From Mesobacillus subterraneus (GTDB lineage Bacteria; Bacillota; Bacilli; Bacillales; Cytobacillaceae), in contig NZ_RSFW01000007.1 in assembly GCF_003937825.1 (NCBI RefSeq), positions 62,001 to 126,000 on the forward strand: 64,000 nucleotides of DNA, written 5' to 3'. How positions within the stretch are numbered: position 1 is the stretch's first letter; each line of letters starts with the position of its first letter. Of this stretch, positions 17,322 to 25,077 are shown piece by piece. A program made the translations under genes and the position numbers. The notes under the pieces were generated by a model. The model saw only the letters and a list, made by a program, of their open reading frames with translations, did not search any database and had not been told where the DNA came from.

Positions 17322-17720
17322 ATGATGGATTTAGGTTTGTTAATCATAAGATTGGTGATTGGTATTTTGTTTATTGGACATGGTGCACAAAAGCTGTTTG
17401 GCTGGTTCGGAGGGTATGGATTGAAAGGAACCGGAGGCTGGTTTGAATCGATCGGCATGAAGCCGGGTGTGACGATGGCGCTTTTCGCGGGATTAGCTGA
17501 ACTGATCGGGGGAATATTACTAGCGGCAGGACTGTTAACTCCACTTGCAGCTCTGATGATTGCAGGAACAATGCTTATGGCGATTGTTAAGGTGCATGCA
17601 CCAAACGGTTTGTGGTCCACTGCGAATGGATATGAATATAACTTAACGTTGATTGCTGTGACTGTCGGACTTGCGCTAATTGGTCCTGGTAAATACGCAA
17701 TAGATGCAATTTTATTCTAA
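17322..17720 (+). CDS. mhqP: DoxX-family membrane protein, MhqP type
   Basis: 132 residues with four hydrophobic helices and the DoxX signature LFIGHGAQKLFGWFGGYGLKG near residues 17-37. B. subtilis MhqP (YdfP) is a DoxX protein of the quinone-responsive MhqR regulon; the exact reaction is not known. AGGAGG lies 9 bases before the ATG. It is the first gene of the operon, directly behind two MhqR-type operators. A further operator-like palindrome separates it from the next gene. Confidence 0.87.
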   Translation: MMDLGLLIIRLVIGILFIGHGAQKLFGWFGGYGLKGTGGWFESIGMKPGVTMALFAGLAELIGGILLAAGLLTPLAALMIAGTMLMAIVKVHAPNGLWSTANGYEYNLTLIAVTVGLALIGPGKYAIDAILF

Positions 17721-17722
17721 AT

Positions 17723-17740
17723 TATCTTGAAATCAAGATT
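17723..17740 (+). promoter_or_regulatory. Internal MhqR-like palindrome
   Basis: TATCTTGAAATCAAGATT lies between the DoxX stop and the ribosome site of the next gene. It differs from the upstream boxes mainly in the TTGA/TCAA core. It could be a second regulated site inside the operon. Confidence 0.55.
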
Positions 17741-17759
17741 TTGGATAGGAGTGAAGAAA

Positions 17760-18698
17760 ATGAGCAAAAAGACAATGGGAATTCACCATATTACCGCAAT
17801 TGTTGGCCATCCTCAGGAAAACGTCGATTTCTACGCTGGTGTATTGGGTTTGCGTATGGTCAAGCAAACGGTCAATTTTGATGATCCACAAACGTATCAC
17901 CTTTATTTCGGGAACGAAGGCGGAAAGCCGGGGACCATCGTCACGTTCTTTCCATGGGCAGGAGCAAGCCAGGGAGTCGTTGGTGATGGCCAGGTAGGAG
18001 TGACATCCTATGTAGTGCCAAAGGGTGCGATGGATTTTTGGAAAAAACGGCTGGAAAAATTCAATGTGTCCTATACAACCATGGAACGTTTTGGCGAACA
18101 ATATCTGGAATTTGATGATCCACATGGTCTTCATCTGGAGATCGTTGAGCGAGAAGAAGGAGAACTCAATGATTGGAGCTTTGGTGGGGTTACACCTGAA
18201 GTGGCGATTAAAGGGTTCGGCGGAGCCACTCTATTATCCACCAGGCCGGAACAAACCGCTGAACTTTTGGAAAAAGTAATGGGCCTTGAGCTTGTAAGCA
18301 AAGAAGGAGATTTCATCCGCTTCCGTTCTTCGGCAGATATCGGAAATGTCATCGATCTGAAGTTGACACCGATTGGCCGCGGTGTGATGGGTGTTGGAAC
18401 AGTTCATCATATTGCCTGGAGGGCTGTCGATGACGATGACCAGCTGGAATGGCAGAAATACGTGGCAGACAATGGCTATGGTGTCACTCCAGTAAAGGAT
18501 CGAAACTACTTCAATGCGATTTATTTCAGAGAGCATGGGGAAATCCTGTTTGAAATTGCAACGGACCCTCCAGGATTTGCGCATGATGAAACACAGGAAA
18601 CATTGGGAGAAAAGTTGATGCTGCCGGAGCAATATGAGCAGTATCGCGGCCAAATCGAGAGAGGCCTGATTCCGATTGAGGTCAGAGTGCTGGATTGA
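17760..18698 (+). CDS. Ring-cleaving dioxygenase / glyoxalase-superfamily protein, MhqO-MhqA type
   Basis: The start is taken at ATG 17760 behind AGGAGTG; the frame is open 11 codons further upstream. The 312-residue product has two VOC modules: GIHHITAIVGHPQENVDFYAG at the N-terminus and GTVHHIAWRAVDDDDQ near residue 215. Metal-ligand His residues sit in both, with Glu near ILFEIATDPPGF. In B. subtilis the paralogues MhqA, MhqE and MhqO are induced by methylhydroquinone and thought to cleave or remove quinone adducts. It is close to, but clearly distinct from, the second paralogue at 19358. Confidence 0.85.
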   Translation: MSKKTMGIHHITAIVGHPQENVDFYAGVLGLRMVKQTVNFDDPQTYHLYFGNEGGKPGTIVTFFPWAGASQGVVGDGQVGVTSYVVPKGAMDFWKKRLEKFNVSYTTMERFGEQYLEFDDPHGLHLEIVEREEGELNDWSFGGVTPEVAIKGFGGATLLSTRPEQTAELLEKVMGLELVSKEGDFIRFRSSADIGNVIDLKLTPIGRGVMGVGTVHHIAWRAVDDDDQLEWQKYVADNGYGVTPVKDRNYFNAIYFREHGEILFEIATDPPGFAHDETQETLGEKLMLPEQYEQYRGQIERGLIPIEVRVLD

Positions 18699-18721
18699 AC
18701 AAACCAGAAAGGATGATGGCT

Positions 18722-19330
18722 ATGCTTTCGATTGACCCTGCCAGTCTTTCCGAGAGGGACAATTATAAATTCCTGATTGGAAGTATCATTCCCAGGCCGA
18801 TTGCCTTCGTCACGACCATTTCGAAGGATGGGGTTGTGAATGGAGCTCCATTCAGCTACTTCAATATTGTTTCATCCAATCCGCCGATGATCTCCTTATC
18901 CATTCAGCGGTCAGGCGGGAACCAGAAGGATACAGCAAGAAACATCCTTGAATCCGGAGAGTTTGTACTCCATATTGTTGACGAGGATAATGTTGAAAAA
19001 ATAAACCAGACTGCCGCGAACCTGCCTCCAGACCAGAGTGAGGTACAGTTGGCCAGGTTAACTCCGGTTGCCAGCGTGAAGGTTACGGTGCCTGGTGTAA
19101 GGGAAGCGAAAATCAGGATGGAATGCGTGCTGGAACATGCGCTGGAATTAGGTGGCGGAGAGATGCCCGGCTGTGATTTCATCATCGGTAAAATCGTTCA
19201 GTTTCATATTGGGGAAGGCATTTATGAAAATGGAAGAATCGATGCCGAGGGGCTGGCTGCTGTCAGCCGGCTGGCGGGTAACCATTATGCGAAAATCGGA
19301 GAGATTTTTGAAATCGAAAGGCCGAAGTAG
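18722..19330 (+). CDS. ywrF: YwrF-type FMN-binding flavin reductase
   Basis: The start is probably ATG 18722 (MLSIDP), nine bases after AAGG; ATGs at 18713 and 18716 sit too close to that site. The product has about 202 residues with the split-barrel flavin reductase pattern: IGSIIPRPIAFVTTISKDGVVNGAPFSYFN near the start, ISLSIQRSGGNQKDTARNI, and AKIRMECVLEHALELG. It matches B. subtilis YwrF along its length. It should bind FMN and reduce it or a quinone-like acceptor. It sits between the two dioxygenase genes, supporting a role in quinone handling, although ywrF is not part of the B. subtilis mhq operons. Confidence 0.85.
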   Translation: MLSIDPASLSERDNYKFLIGSIIPRPIAFVTTISKDGVVNGAPFSYFNIVSSNPPMISLSIQRSGGNQKDTARNILESGEFVLHIVDEDNVEKINQTAANLPPDQSEVQLARLTPVASVKVTVPGVREAKIRMECVLEHALELGGGEMPGCDFIIGKIVQFHIGEGIYENGRIDAEGLAAVSRLAGNHYAKIGEIFEIERPK

Positions 19331-19357
19331 ATTCCATAGAGAAAGGGTGAAAGAGGA

Positions 19358-20305
19358 ATGCAGAAAACATCAGGAATCCACCATATTACCGCGATGGTGA
19401 ACGATGCGCAAAGGAATATCGACTTTTATGCCGGGGTTCTTGGCTTGAGGCTGGTGAAAAAAACGATCAACTTTGACCGTCCGGAAGTGTACCATCTTTA
19501 TTTTGGCAATGAATCAGGGGATCCGGGAACTGCCATCACCTTTTTTCCATGGGCTAACCAGCTGAAAGGACGAATTGGCACCGGCCAGGTTGGAGTGACC
19601 AGCTATGTTATTTCACCAGGTTCTCTTTCTTTTTGGAAGGACCGATTGAAACAGTTTGGTGTCAGATTCATCCAGAATGAACGGTATGGCGAACACTATT
19701 TGCAGTTCCAGGATCCAGACGGACTTGAACTTGAACTGGTCGAACGACATGATGGTCCCGTAAATACCTGGAGCTTCGGAGGTGTTACATCCGATGTTGC
19801 GATCAAAGGATTTGGCGGAGCCACGCTGATTTCGGCACAGCCTCATAAAACAGCAGAGGTCCTGGAGGAGATCCTCGGCCTCGAGAACATTGGCCAGGAA
19901 GAAAGCTTCCTAAGGTTCAAATCAGCTTCTGGGATTGGCAACACCATCGATATCAAGCTCACTCCATCCGTCCGGGGTTTGATGGGAGCAGGAACGGTTC
20001 ACCATATTGCCTGGAGAGCGAAGGATGAAGAGGAGCATAAAAGGTGGAGAGCGCTGCTCGTAGAGAAAGGCTACTATCCAACAGAGATTCTTGACCGGAA
20101 TTACTTCAAAGCACTTTATTTCCATGAAGGAGGAGGGATTCTGTTTGAAATAGCAACCGATTCACCAGGTTTTGCAGTCGATGAACCAATGGATGCACTG
20201 GGTGAAAAACTGATGCTGCCATCATGGCTGGAGCCTAGACGAGAAGAATTTGAGGGCATGCTGCCAAAGGTAGAAGCTCGCATTTTGGAGGGAGATCGCG
20301 AATGA
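19358..20305 (+). CDS. Second ring-cleaving dioxygenase / glyoxalase-superfamily protein, MhqE-MhqA type
   Basis: 315 residues with the same two-module VOC layout as its upstream paralogue: TSGIHHITAMVNDAQRNIDFYAG, GVTSYVISPGSLSFWK, GTVHHIAWRAKDEEEH and ILFEIATDSPGF. The GAGGA site is 4-5 bases before the ATG. Its stop overlaps the start of the hydrolase gene in an ATGA, so the two are translationally coupled. This matches the mhqE-mhqD pairing of B. subtilis (dioxygenase followed by hydrolase). The two paralogues may act on different quinone adducts. Confidence 0.85.
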   Translation: MQKTSGIHHITAMVNDAQRNIDFYAGVLGLRLVKKTINFDRPEVYHLYFGNESGDPGTAITFFPWANQLKGRIGTGQVGVTSYVISPGSLSFWKDRLKQFGVRFIQNERYGEHYLQFQDPDGLELELVERHDGPVNTWSFGGVTSDVAIKGFGGATLISAQPHKTAEVLEEILGLENIGQEESFLRFKSASGIGNTIDIKLTPSVRGLMGAGTVHHIAWRAKDEEEHKRWRALLVEKGYYPTEILDRNYFKALYFHEGGGILFEIATDSPGFAVDEPMDALGEKLMLPSWLEPRREEFEGMLPKVEARILEGDRE

Positions 20306-20910
20306 AACATATATTCAATAAAGGAAAAGTCCCCACAAAACCAACGTTGTTATTGCTGCACGGCACAGGAGGAAATGAACTAGACCTACTGCCTCTTGCC
20401 GGAATGATCGATGATGAAGCATCTGTATTAAGCGTCCGCGGGAACGTATTGGAGAATGGAATGCCACGGTTTTTCCGCAGATTGGCAGAAGGAGTCTTTG
20501 ACGAGCAGGACCTGATTTTCCGAACAAAGGAATTGAATGAATTCCTGGATGAAGCAGCAGAACAGTACGGCTTTGACCGCGACAATGTGATTGCCGTCGG
20601 CTACTCAAATGGAGCGAATATCGCAGCAAGCCTGTTTTTCCACTATCAAAATGCATTGAAAGGCGCGATTCTCCATCATCCAATGGTTCCAAGAAGAGGC
20701 ATTGACCTGCCAGAACTGATAGGAACATCGGTATTCATTGGGGCTGGAACAAACGATCCAATCTGCTCGCCACAGGAATCCGAAGAGCTAAAAACTCTAC
20801 TGGAAAAAGCCGGCGCGGATGTAGAACTTCATTGGGAGAATAGAGGGCATCAGTTGACCCGTGAGGAAGTCGAAGCAGCGGCTAGGTGGTATCAGGGGAG
20901 ATTTCTATAA
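20302..20910 (+). CDS. mhqD: MhqD-type alpha/beta hydrolase (carboxylesterase)
   Basis: 202 residues, alpha/beta-hydrolase fold. HGTGGNE at residues 20-26 forms the oxyanion loop, GYSNG places the nucleophile at Ser102, Asp152 lies in GTNDPI and His183 in RGHQLTREE. This matches the phospholipase/carboxylesterase family that contains B. subtilis MhqD (YodD), needed for methylhydroquinone resistance. It is the last gene of the operon, coupled to the dioxygenase by a 4-base overlap and followed at once by a terminator. Confidence 0.9.
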   Translation: MKHIFNKGKVPTKPTLLLLHGTGGNELDLLPLAGMIDDEASVLSVRGNVLENGMPRFFRRLAEGVFDEQDLIFRTKELNEFLDEAAEQYGFDRDNVIAVGYSNGANIAASLFFHYQNALKGAILHHPMVPRRGIDLPELIGTSVFIGAGTNDPICSPQESEELKTLLEKAGADVELHWENRGHQLTREEVEAAARWYQGRFL

Positions 20911-20916
20911 GAAGCA

Positions 20917-20955
20917 GGATGGGGACGGTTCATAATGGAACCGTCCCTGTTTTTT
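20917..20955 (+). terminator. Terminator formed by a short copy of the dispersed hairpin
   Basis: GGGACGGTTC (20922-20931) pairs with GAACCGTCCC (20938-20947) over a 6-base loop, followed by TG and six T. It is the minimal form of the repeat found elsewhere and clearly works as a terminator design. Confidence 0.8.
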
Positions 20956-20961
20956 CATGGA

Positions 20962-21465
20962 TCAGTGCAATTCGGATTTTAAATAATCGACATGCTCTCT
21001 TTGTTGATCCAAGATAGTATGGACAAGGTTCAAACTTTGCTCATCAAGCTTTTCACGAACTAATTCTTCAGTCATTTTTATTCCGTAGAGATTTTCTCCT
21101 TTAATTGCATGCTTTAGAATTTCCTTTTCACTATTTGCTTGATCAAATAGTTGGCTAATGAAAAGCTCAATCTTACCAATAAGTCCTTCACTTGTAGCGG
21201 GTGTTCCGTGGAGCTCTTGAATTCGTTCCGAAAGCAAGTCTGCATGGTGTTTTAAATCCTTTTGGATCGAAATGAATCTATGACGCAGCGGGGAAGAGTC
21301 ATCCAGATTTTTAATGAATTCCTCATAATAATGGATTCCCATATATTGACCTTGCAGTAATTCGTTTAAGGTTTTTACAACATTCTGTTTCTCCGTTGGA
21401 ATCAGCCCTTTCAATAGGATAAACATTGCGTTAATAGTCTTAACGAAAGAGATGAATTCATACAA
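20962..21465 (-). CDS. DUF2383-type ferritin-like four-helix protein
   Basis: Up to 167 residues; the real start is unclear because the first codon (TTG 21465) has no good ribosome site, and translation may begin nearer to the LIPTEKQNVVKTLNEL segment. The rest follows the DUF2383/PA2169 pattern: a helix with GQYMGIHYYEEFIKNL, one with HRFISIQKDLKHHADLLSERI, and a last helix HTILDQQREHVDYLKS. The Glu and His residues are spaced as in ferritin-like bundles, so metal binding is possible. Found in spore-formers; role unknown. It ends just past the terminator of the mhq operon. Confidence 0.72.
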   Translation of the reverse strand: MYEFISFVKTINAMFILLKGLIPTEKQNVVKTLNELLQGQYMGIHYYEEFIKNLDDSSPLRHRFISIQKDLKHHADLLSERIQELHGTPATSEGLIGKIELFISQLFDQANSEKEILKHAIKGENLYGIKMTEELVREKLDEQSLNLVHTILDQQREHVDYLKSELH

Positions 21466-21478
21466 AAGTGGAAGGGCA

Positions 21479-21684
21479 TTGGTTCCGGTGTCTCGCTAAC
21501 GGTTAAGGAAATGAACCTTTCATTTCTAGTACATATGAATTGAGGTGTTTTTTTATTTTTCCATTCTTACATTTGAGTGAAGCCTTTAACCACATCTTTT
21601 ATGTATTGTCTGACATGGACTTCAACAAGAATGGTGGCTCATCTCTTAACTATTTCGGTCCTGGGTGAGACAGGAGATCGTCCA
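21479..21684. repeat. Decayed copy of the long (about 165-bp) form of the dispersed element
   Basis: GGTTCCGGTGTCTCGC at the left and TCTTAACTATTTCGGTCCTG, then GAGACAGGAGATCGTCC, at the right match the internal and terminal segments of the better copy at 26612-26775. The arms no longer pair well. Confidence 0.5.
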
Positions 21685-21740
21685 ATGAGTCGCATTAATG
21701 TCAAAATAAAAAGACCATCGAAATGGCCTTTACCCTTCAA

Positions 21741-22562
21741 TTAAAGGAAATCTTTTAATGTCTCTTTAAGAGTCCCTCTTGTTTCTGTATCTTTTTCAAA
21801 TAGAATTCCGCCATGTACCATTTTTCTCACAAGGTCAGGTCGGAGTCCGGTCAGAATGGCTTTGCAGCCCATCATGGCCACACCAGTCAAGAGCTTTTGA
21901 AAGTAGTCTATGACATCCCTATCCATCATGGCTACACCTGATAAGTCGATCACTAAATTTTGGAACCTTGTATTGGCTATTTCGTTTAGAACTTTCTCTT
22001 CAATTATTTCAATCCTGAAGGAGTCAATTGTGCCAATGAGAGGTAAAACAGAAACAGTCTCACTTACTGGAATAATTGGTACGGATAAATGTTCAACCAT
22101 TTCCCTCTGCTTATGGAGCATTTGATCTTTATATTTTGAGTAGCTGAGAAAGAAGCTGTTGAGAAATTGGTCAATCTGTTCGTTTATGAATTCTTCCAGC
22201 TCATAGAAAGCCTTTTTTCCGTCGGTTAGGTTCTTTTCTTCATCAATTTCACCAATTATCTGCCAAAAAGCTCTTCTGATTGCTTGAACCCATTCTAATT
22301 TTAATGACAGAGTTAAAGAGTGTCCTGCCCAAGCAATTCCCTCTTCCTCTGCAAAAGCGATTAAATCTTTATCATTTTGATTAATGATGAAGAATACCAA
22401 TTTCCTTGCATTTTTTAATAAATCAATGTTTCCTTTTTCTAAAATCTCAGTGATTCTCCCCGAAACATTAACAGCTTGAGAGAGTAAATTCTCCTCAAAT
22501 ATTTCACCATTATTTTTAAAGTAGTTTGTGACCTCTTCTCTTAAAACATTTATGTTATTCAA
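21741..22562 (-). CDS. RsbR-family stressosome protein with STAS domain
   Basis: 273 residues, starting at TTG 22562 behind GGGGGT. The N-terminal half is a non-haem globin-like RsbR sensor domain (IRRAFWQIIGEIDEEK near residue 110). The C-terminal half is a STAS domain (LPLIGTIDSFR, then LVIDLSGVAMMDRDVIDYF). RsbR paralogues form the stressosome with RsbS and RsbT and control sigma-B. In RsbRA the phosphorylated threonines lie in the LDT and IDT motifs; here these positions read IDS and MDR, so at least the second phosphosite is missing. Monocistronic. Confidence 0.85.
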   Translation of the reverse strand: MNNINVLREEVTNYFKNNGEIFEENLLSQAVNVSGRITEILEKGNIDLLKNARKLVFFIINQNDKDLIAFAEEEGIAWAGHSLTLSLKLEWVQAIRRAFWQIIGEIDEEKNLTDGKKAFYELEEFINEQIDQFLNSFFLSYSKYKDQMLHKQREMVEHLSVPIIPVSETVSVLPLIGTIDSFRIEIIEEKVLNEIANTRFQNLVIDLSGVAMMDRDVIDYFQKLLTGVAMMGCKAILTGLRPDLVRKMVHGGILFEKDTETRGTLKETLKDFL

Positions 22563-22788
22563 TTTATTTACCCCCGAAATAATAACTGCAAAACAAATAT
22601 CCTATACCCCTTTTGACGGCTTATAAACCGAATTACCTAAAATTTCGAATAAGACGGTCCTTCGTTCCCAGTGCTTATTCATTAATCCCGGTTAAAAGAG
22701 CAAATAAGGTAGGGGTTTCCATTCCAAACTGCACAGCAGATGATACATAGCTTATTAGACGAATAACACATTTCTACAGGGATGTGAA
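22563..22788. other. Intergenic stretch, no feature seen
   Basis: Upstream region of the rsbR-like gene and downstream region of the small minus-strand gene at 22789. No hairpin or open frame with a ribosome binding site was recognised. Confidence 0.4.
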
Positions 22789-22932
22789 TCATTTGCGCGG
22801 TTCTAATTCTGACTGGTGTACCAGTTCAATATTCCTGTTAGCTGGATTTCTGATTTCAACATAGCCAGACTCATATTGATGCACAATAATATGCTCTTTC
22901 CCTTGATAAATGACTTTTTCCTCATTCGCCAA
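22789..22932 (-). CDS. Small hydrophilic protein (47 aa)
   Basis: A short frame from TTG 22932, with CCGGAGGCGA 5-6 bases upstream, to TGA at 22791. The product (MANEEKVIYQGKEHIIVHQY, then a segment with GYVEIRNP and ELVHQSELEP) looks like a single small beta-barrel domain with a balanced charged composition, as in real small Bacillus proteins. I cannot name a family. It lies alone between rsbR-like and MBL genes. Confidence 0.55.
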   Translation of the reverse strand: MANEEKVIYQGKEHIIVHQYESGYVEIRNPANRNIELVHQSELEPRK

Positions 22933-23242
22933 ATAAGTCGCCTCCGGTGAAAAAAGTTTTAGTTATTTATACCTAAAAACAGCGTGGTATAAACTTAAAC
23001 GAGATTTAGGGGCGGTTCTTTTATCTCATTCGGGTTTCGAAATAGAAGACTGTAGAAGTTTATAATTGTTAGCTTAATAAAGGGTGATTATCTCTTTTAA
23101 ATTTGATAAGAGCAAAAAATCGATAAAGAAAAAATAAAAATCTCAGCCAAAAGTTGCAGATAGGTTACACCATTCTTCCGAAGAGATCGCTTAATGGTTT
23201 TCTTATAATAAAGATAAGAAAAATCAGAGGAAGGTGTTCTAA
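22933..23242. other. Intergenic stretch upstream of the MBL gene
   Basis: AT-rich, with a weak half of the dispersed repeat (GGGCGGTTCTT near 23002). No gene seen. Confidence 0.4.
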
Positions 23243-24073
23243 ATGAACCATTATATATGCAATACTTGCGGTGTCCAATATCCTAATTCTGCTCATGCTC
23301 CTGAAACCTGCTTGATTTGCGCTGACGAAAGACAGTACATCCATCCAGATGGGCAGTCATGGACAACACTTCAACAGCTTGTAGATTCAGGAAAATATAA
23401 AGATACTATTGTCCAAGAAGAGGAAGGACTGTACAGCCTTACCACCACTCCTTCATTTGCTATTGGACAGACAGCCTATTTGGTTCGGAATGAAGGGTTC
23501 AACTTGTTATGGGACTGCATCACCTACCTGGACGAAAAAACAGTAAGAGAAATACATTCCCTTGGAGGAATCGATGCCATCGCATTATCCCATCCGCACT
23601 ATTATTCGACACAGGTTGAATGGGCTGAACGATTCGGAGCAAGCATTTATATCCATGAAGCTGATCGCCATTGGGTCACTAGGCCGAGTGACAGGATCAT
23701 ATTCTGGTCAGGTGATTTCCTCGAGCTTGATGCGGGTGTAACATTGTATCGTTTGGGTGGCCATTTTCATGGGGGAAGTGTTTTACACTGGGAAAATGAT
23801 GTGAACAAGCAAGGGGTACTTCTTACTGGTGATATTATTCAAATAGTGGCCGATCGACAATGGGTAAGTTTCATGTATAGTTATCCTAACCTTATCCCAT
23901 TGCCAGCTAACAAGGTTCAGGAAATGGCAGCTAAAGTCAGCGTGCTGAATTTCGACAGACTATATAATGCCTTTCATCGTGTCATTAAAGAGAATGCCCA
24001 TCAGTCTGTTCAAAAATCCGCTAAGAGGTATATTGAGGCTTTGGAGGGAAAGTTCGTTAATATGTACAATTAA
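23243..24073 (+). CDS. Metallo-beta-lactamase-fold hydrolase with N-terminal Cys-rich knuckle
   Basis: 276 residues behind GGAAGGTG. Residues 5-26 hold CNTCGVQYPNSAHAPETCLIC, a rubredoxin-like or zinc-ribbon pair of CXXC motifs. The MBL part follows: ALSHPHYYST near residue 115 (the HXHXDH motif has become H-P-H-Y-Y-S), GGHFHGGSVLHW near 173 and LLTGDIIQIV near 195. The changed first motif suggests a reduced or altered metal site, so the protein may not be a standard hydrolase. The family is found in Bacillus as an MBL-fold protein of unknown substrate. A terminator follows. Confidence 0.82.
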   Translation: MNHYICNTCGVQYPNSAHAPETCLICADERQYIHPDGQSWTTLQQLVDSGKYKDTIVQEEEGLYSLTTTPSFAIGQTAYLVRNEGFNLLWDCITYLDEKTVREIHSLGGIDAIALSHPHYYSTQVEWAERFGASIYIHEADRHWVTRPSDRIIFWSGDFLELDAGVTLYRLGGHFHGGSVLHWENDVNKQGVLLTGDIIQIVADRQWVSFMYSYPNLIPLPANKVQEMAAKVSVLNFDRLYNAFHRVIKENAHQSVQKSAKRYIEALEGKFVNMYN

Positions 24074-24088
24074 AGTGATCGTCTGAAA

Positions 24089-24120
24089 TGACGCCTGGTC
24101 GATAAAACCAGGCGTTTAAC
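24089..24120 (+). terminator. Terminator of the MBL-fold gene
   Basis: ACGCCTGGT pairs with ACCAGGCGT over a 7-base loop, followed by TTT and, after AACTA, a T-run. Confidence 0.75.
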
Positions 24121-24311
24121 TATTTTTTGGGAGCAAAAGGTACGTCCCTCTGCTTCTCACATCCAACTAAAGTCCCTTGTAATTTTTCCTAAATCTTGTT
24201 ATTCTTAGATAGAATTATTTTTGTTCGGTGTAAAGTTCGACTCTTCGTTCTAATGATCACTTTGGGCAAGGATAGTAATACAATGTGCATTAGCACTAGG
24301 AGGCAACAAAC

Positions 24312-24512
24312 ATGGAACAAGGTACAGTTAAATGGTTTAACGCAGAAAAAGGTTTCGGATTCATCGAGCGCGAAGGTGGAGAAGATGTATTCGTTCATTT
24401 CTCTGCAATCCAATCTGAAGGCTTCAAATCATTAGACGAAGGTCAAAAAGTTACTTTCGACGTTGAGCAAGGTGCACGTGGACCTCAAGCTGCTAACGTT
24501 CAAAAAGCTTAA
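24312..24512 (+). CDS. Cold-shock protein (CspA family)
   Basis: 66 residues with both nucleic-acid binding motifs, [13 protein letters not shown] (RNP1) and DVFVHFSAI (RNP2), and the usual ending [10 protein letters not shown]. It binds single-stranded RNA and DNA and keeps mRNA unfolded. TAGGAGGCAAC precedes the ATG. The roughly 120 bases upstream, with no gene, fit the long structured leader typical of csp genes. A terminator follows. Near identity to Bacillus CspB/CspD is expected; which paralogue it is cannot be settled. Confidence 0.95.
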   Translation: MEQGTVKWFNAEKGFGFIEREGGEDVFVHFSAIQSEGFKSLDEGQKVTFDVEQGARGPQAANVQKA

Positions 24513-24530
24513 TTTTGATATAGTATACCG

Positions 24531-24560
24531 AAACAGACTCCAAAAGGGTCTGTTTTTTTA
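24531..24560 (+). terminator. Terminator of the cold-shock gene
   Basis: AAACAGAC pairs with GTCTGTTT, followed by a T-run. Confidence 0.75.
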
Positions 24561-24581
24561 TTTTCCAAAACTAACAGCAAT

Positions 24582-24612
24582 AAAAAACCCTACTCAACGA
24601 ACGAGTAGGGGC
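24582..24612 (-). terminator. Hairpin with T-run on the minus strand
   Basis: CCCTACTC pairs with GAGTAGGG; on the minus strand it is followed by a run of T. No minus-strand gene is seen to its right before 26045, so its purpose is unclear; it may block antisense transcription. Confidence 0.5.
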
Positions 24613-24741
24613 ATGGAACCGGTAAAATAAAAAATTCAAAGCAAAAGGTTATTTACATTATAACACAACAATCTCATAATCAAATGATTAGCAGAAATTT
24701 AGCAAGTGCATGATAATGGCACACAAATGGAGGAATGGATG

Positions 24742-25062
24742 ATGAAATTTCCAAACGACGCGGATGGAGAAGCATTGCGCAGTTTGTTTAATGAAGGAAT
24801 AAGTTTTAAAAAGCCGCAGCCAGTCGAGTTTTTTATTGCTGTGCCGGATAAGGCAACTGGCGAGAAGCTTCTGCCAGTATTGAATGAAGAAGGCTTTCAT
24901 GGCTTACTCGAGCAGGATGATGAGACAGATGAGTGGGCTTGCAGCTGCTCGAAAAGGATGCTCCTTAACCATAGCGAATTAATAAAAGTGCAGGAAAAGC
25001 TGGATAAAATAAGCAAGCCATACGGCGGCCATTCTGATGGATGGGGCGTATTTGTAGAATAA
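24742..25062 (+). CDS. RraB-like (ribonuclease E inhibitor family) protein
   Basis: The start is ATG 24742 (seven bases after GGAGGA) or the adjacent ATG 24739. About 106 residues. MKFPNDADGEALRSLFNEG is the typical N-terminus of RraB-domain proteins; the second half has VEFFIAVPDKATGEKLLPVL and EWACSCSKRMLLNHSEL, ending with GGHSDGWGVFVE. In gamma-proteobacteria RraB inhibits RNase E. Bacilli lack RNase E, so the role here must differ (family knowledge). It lies 15 bases before the YgjP-like gene and is probably cotranscribed with it. Confidence 0.82.
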   Translation: MKFPNDADGEALRSLFNEGISFKKPQPVEFFIAVPDKATGEKLLPVLNEEGFHGLLEQDDETDEWACSCSKRMLLNHSELIKVQEKLDKISKPYGGHSDGWGVFVE

Positions 25063-25077
25063 AATGCAGGTGATGAC

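Noticed and set aside
24190-24311. Upstream region of the cold-shock gene considered as a separate small gene
   Set aside because: It fits the long untranslated leader expected of csp genes; no ribosome binding site for a leader peptide.
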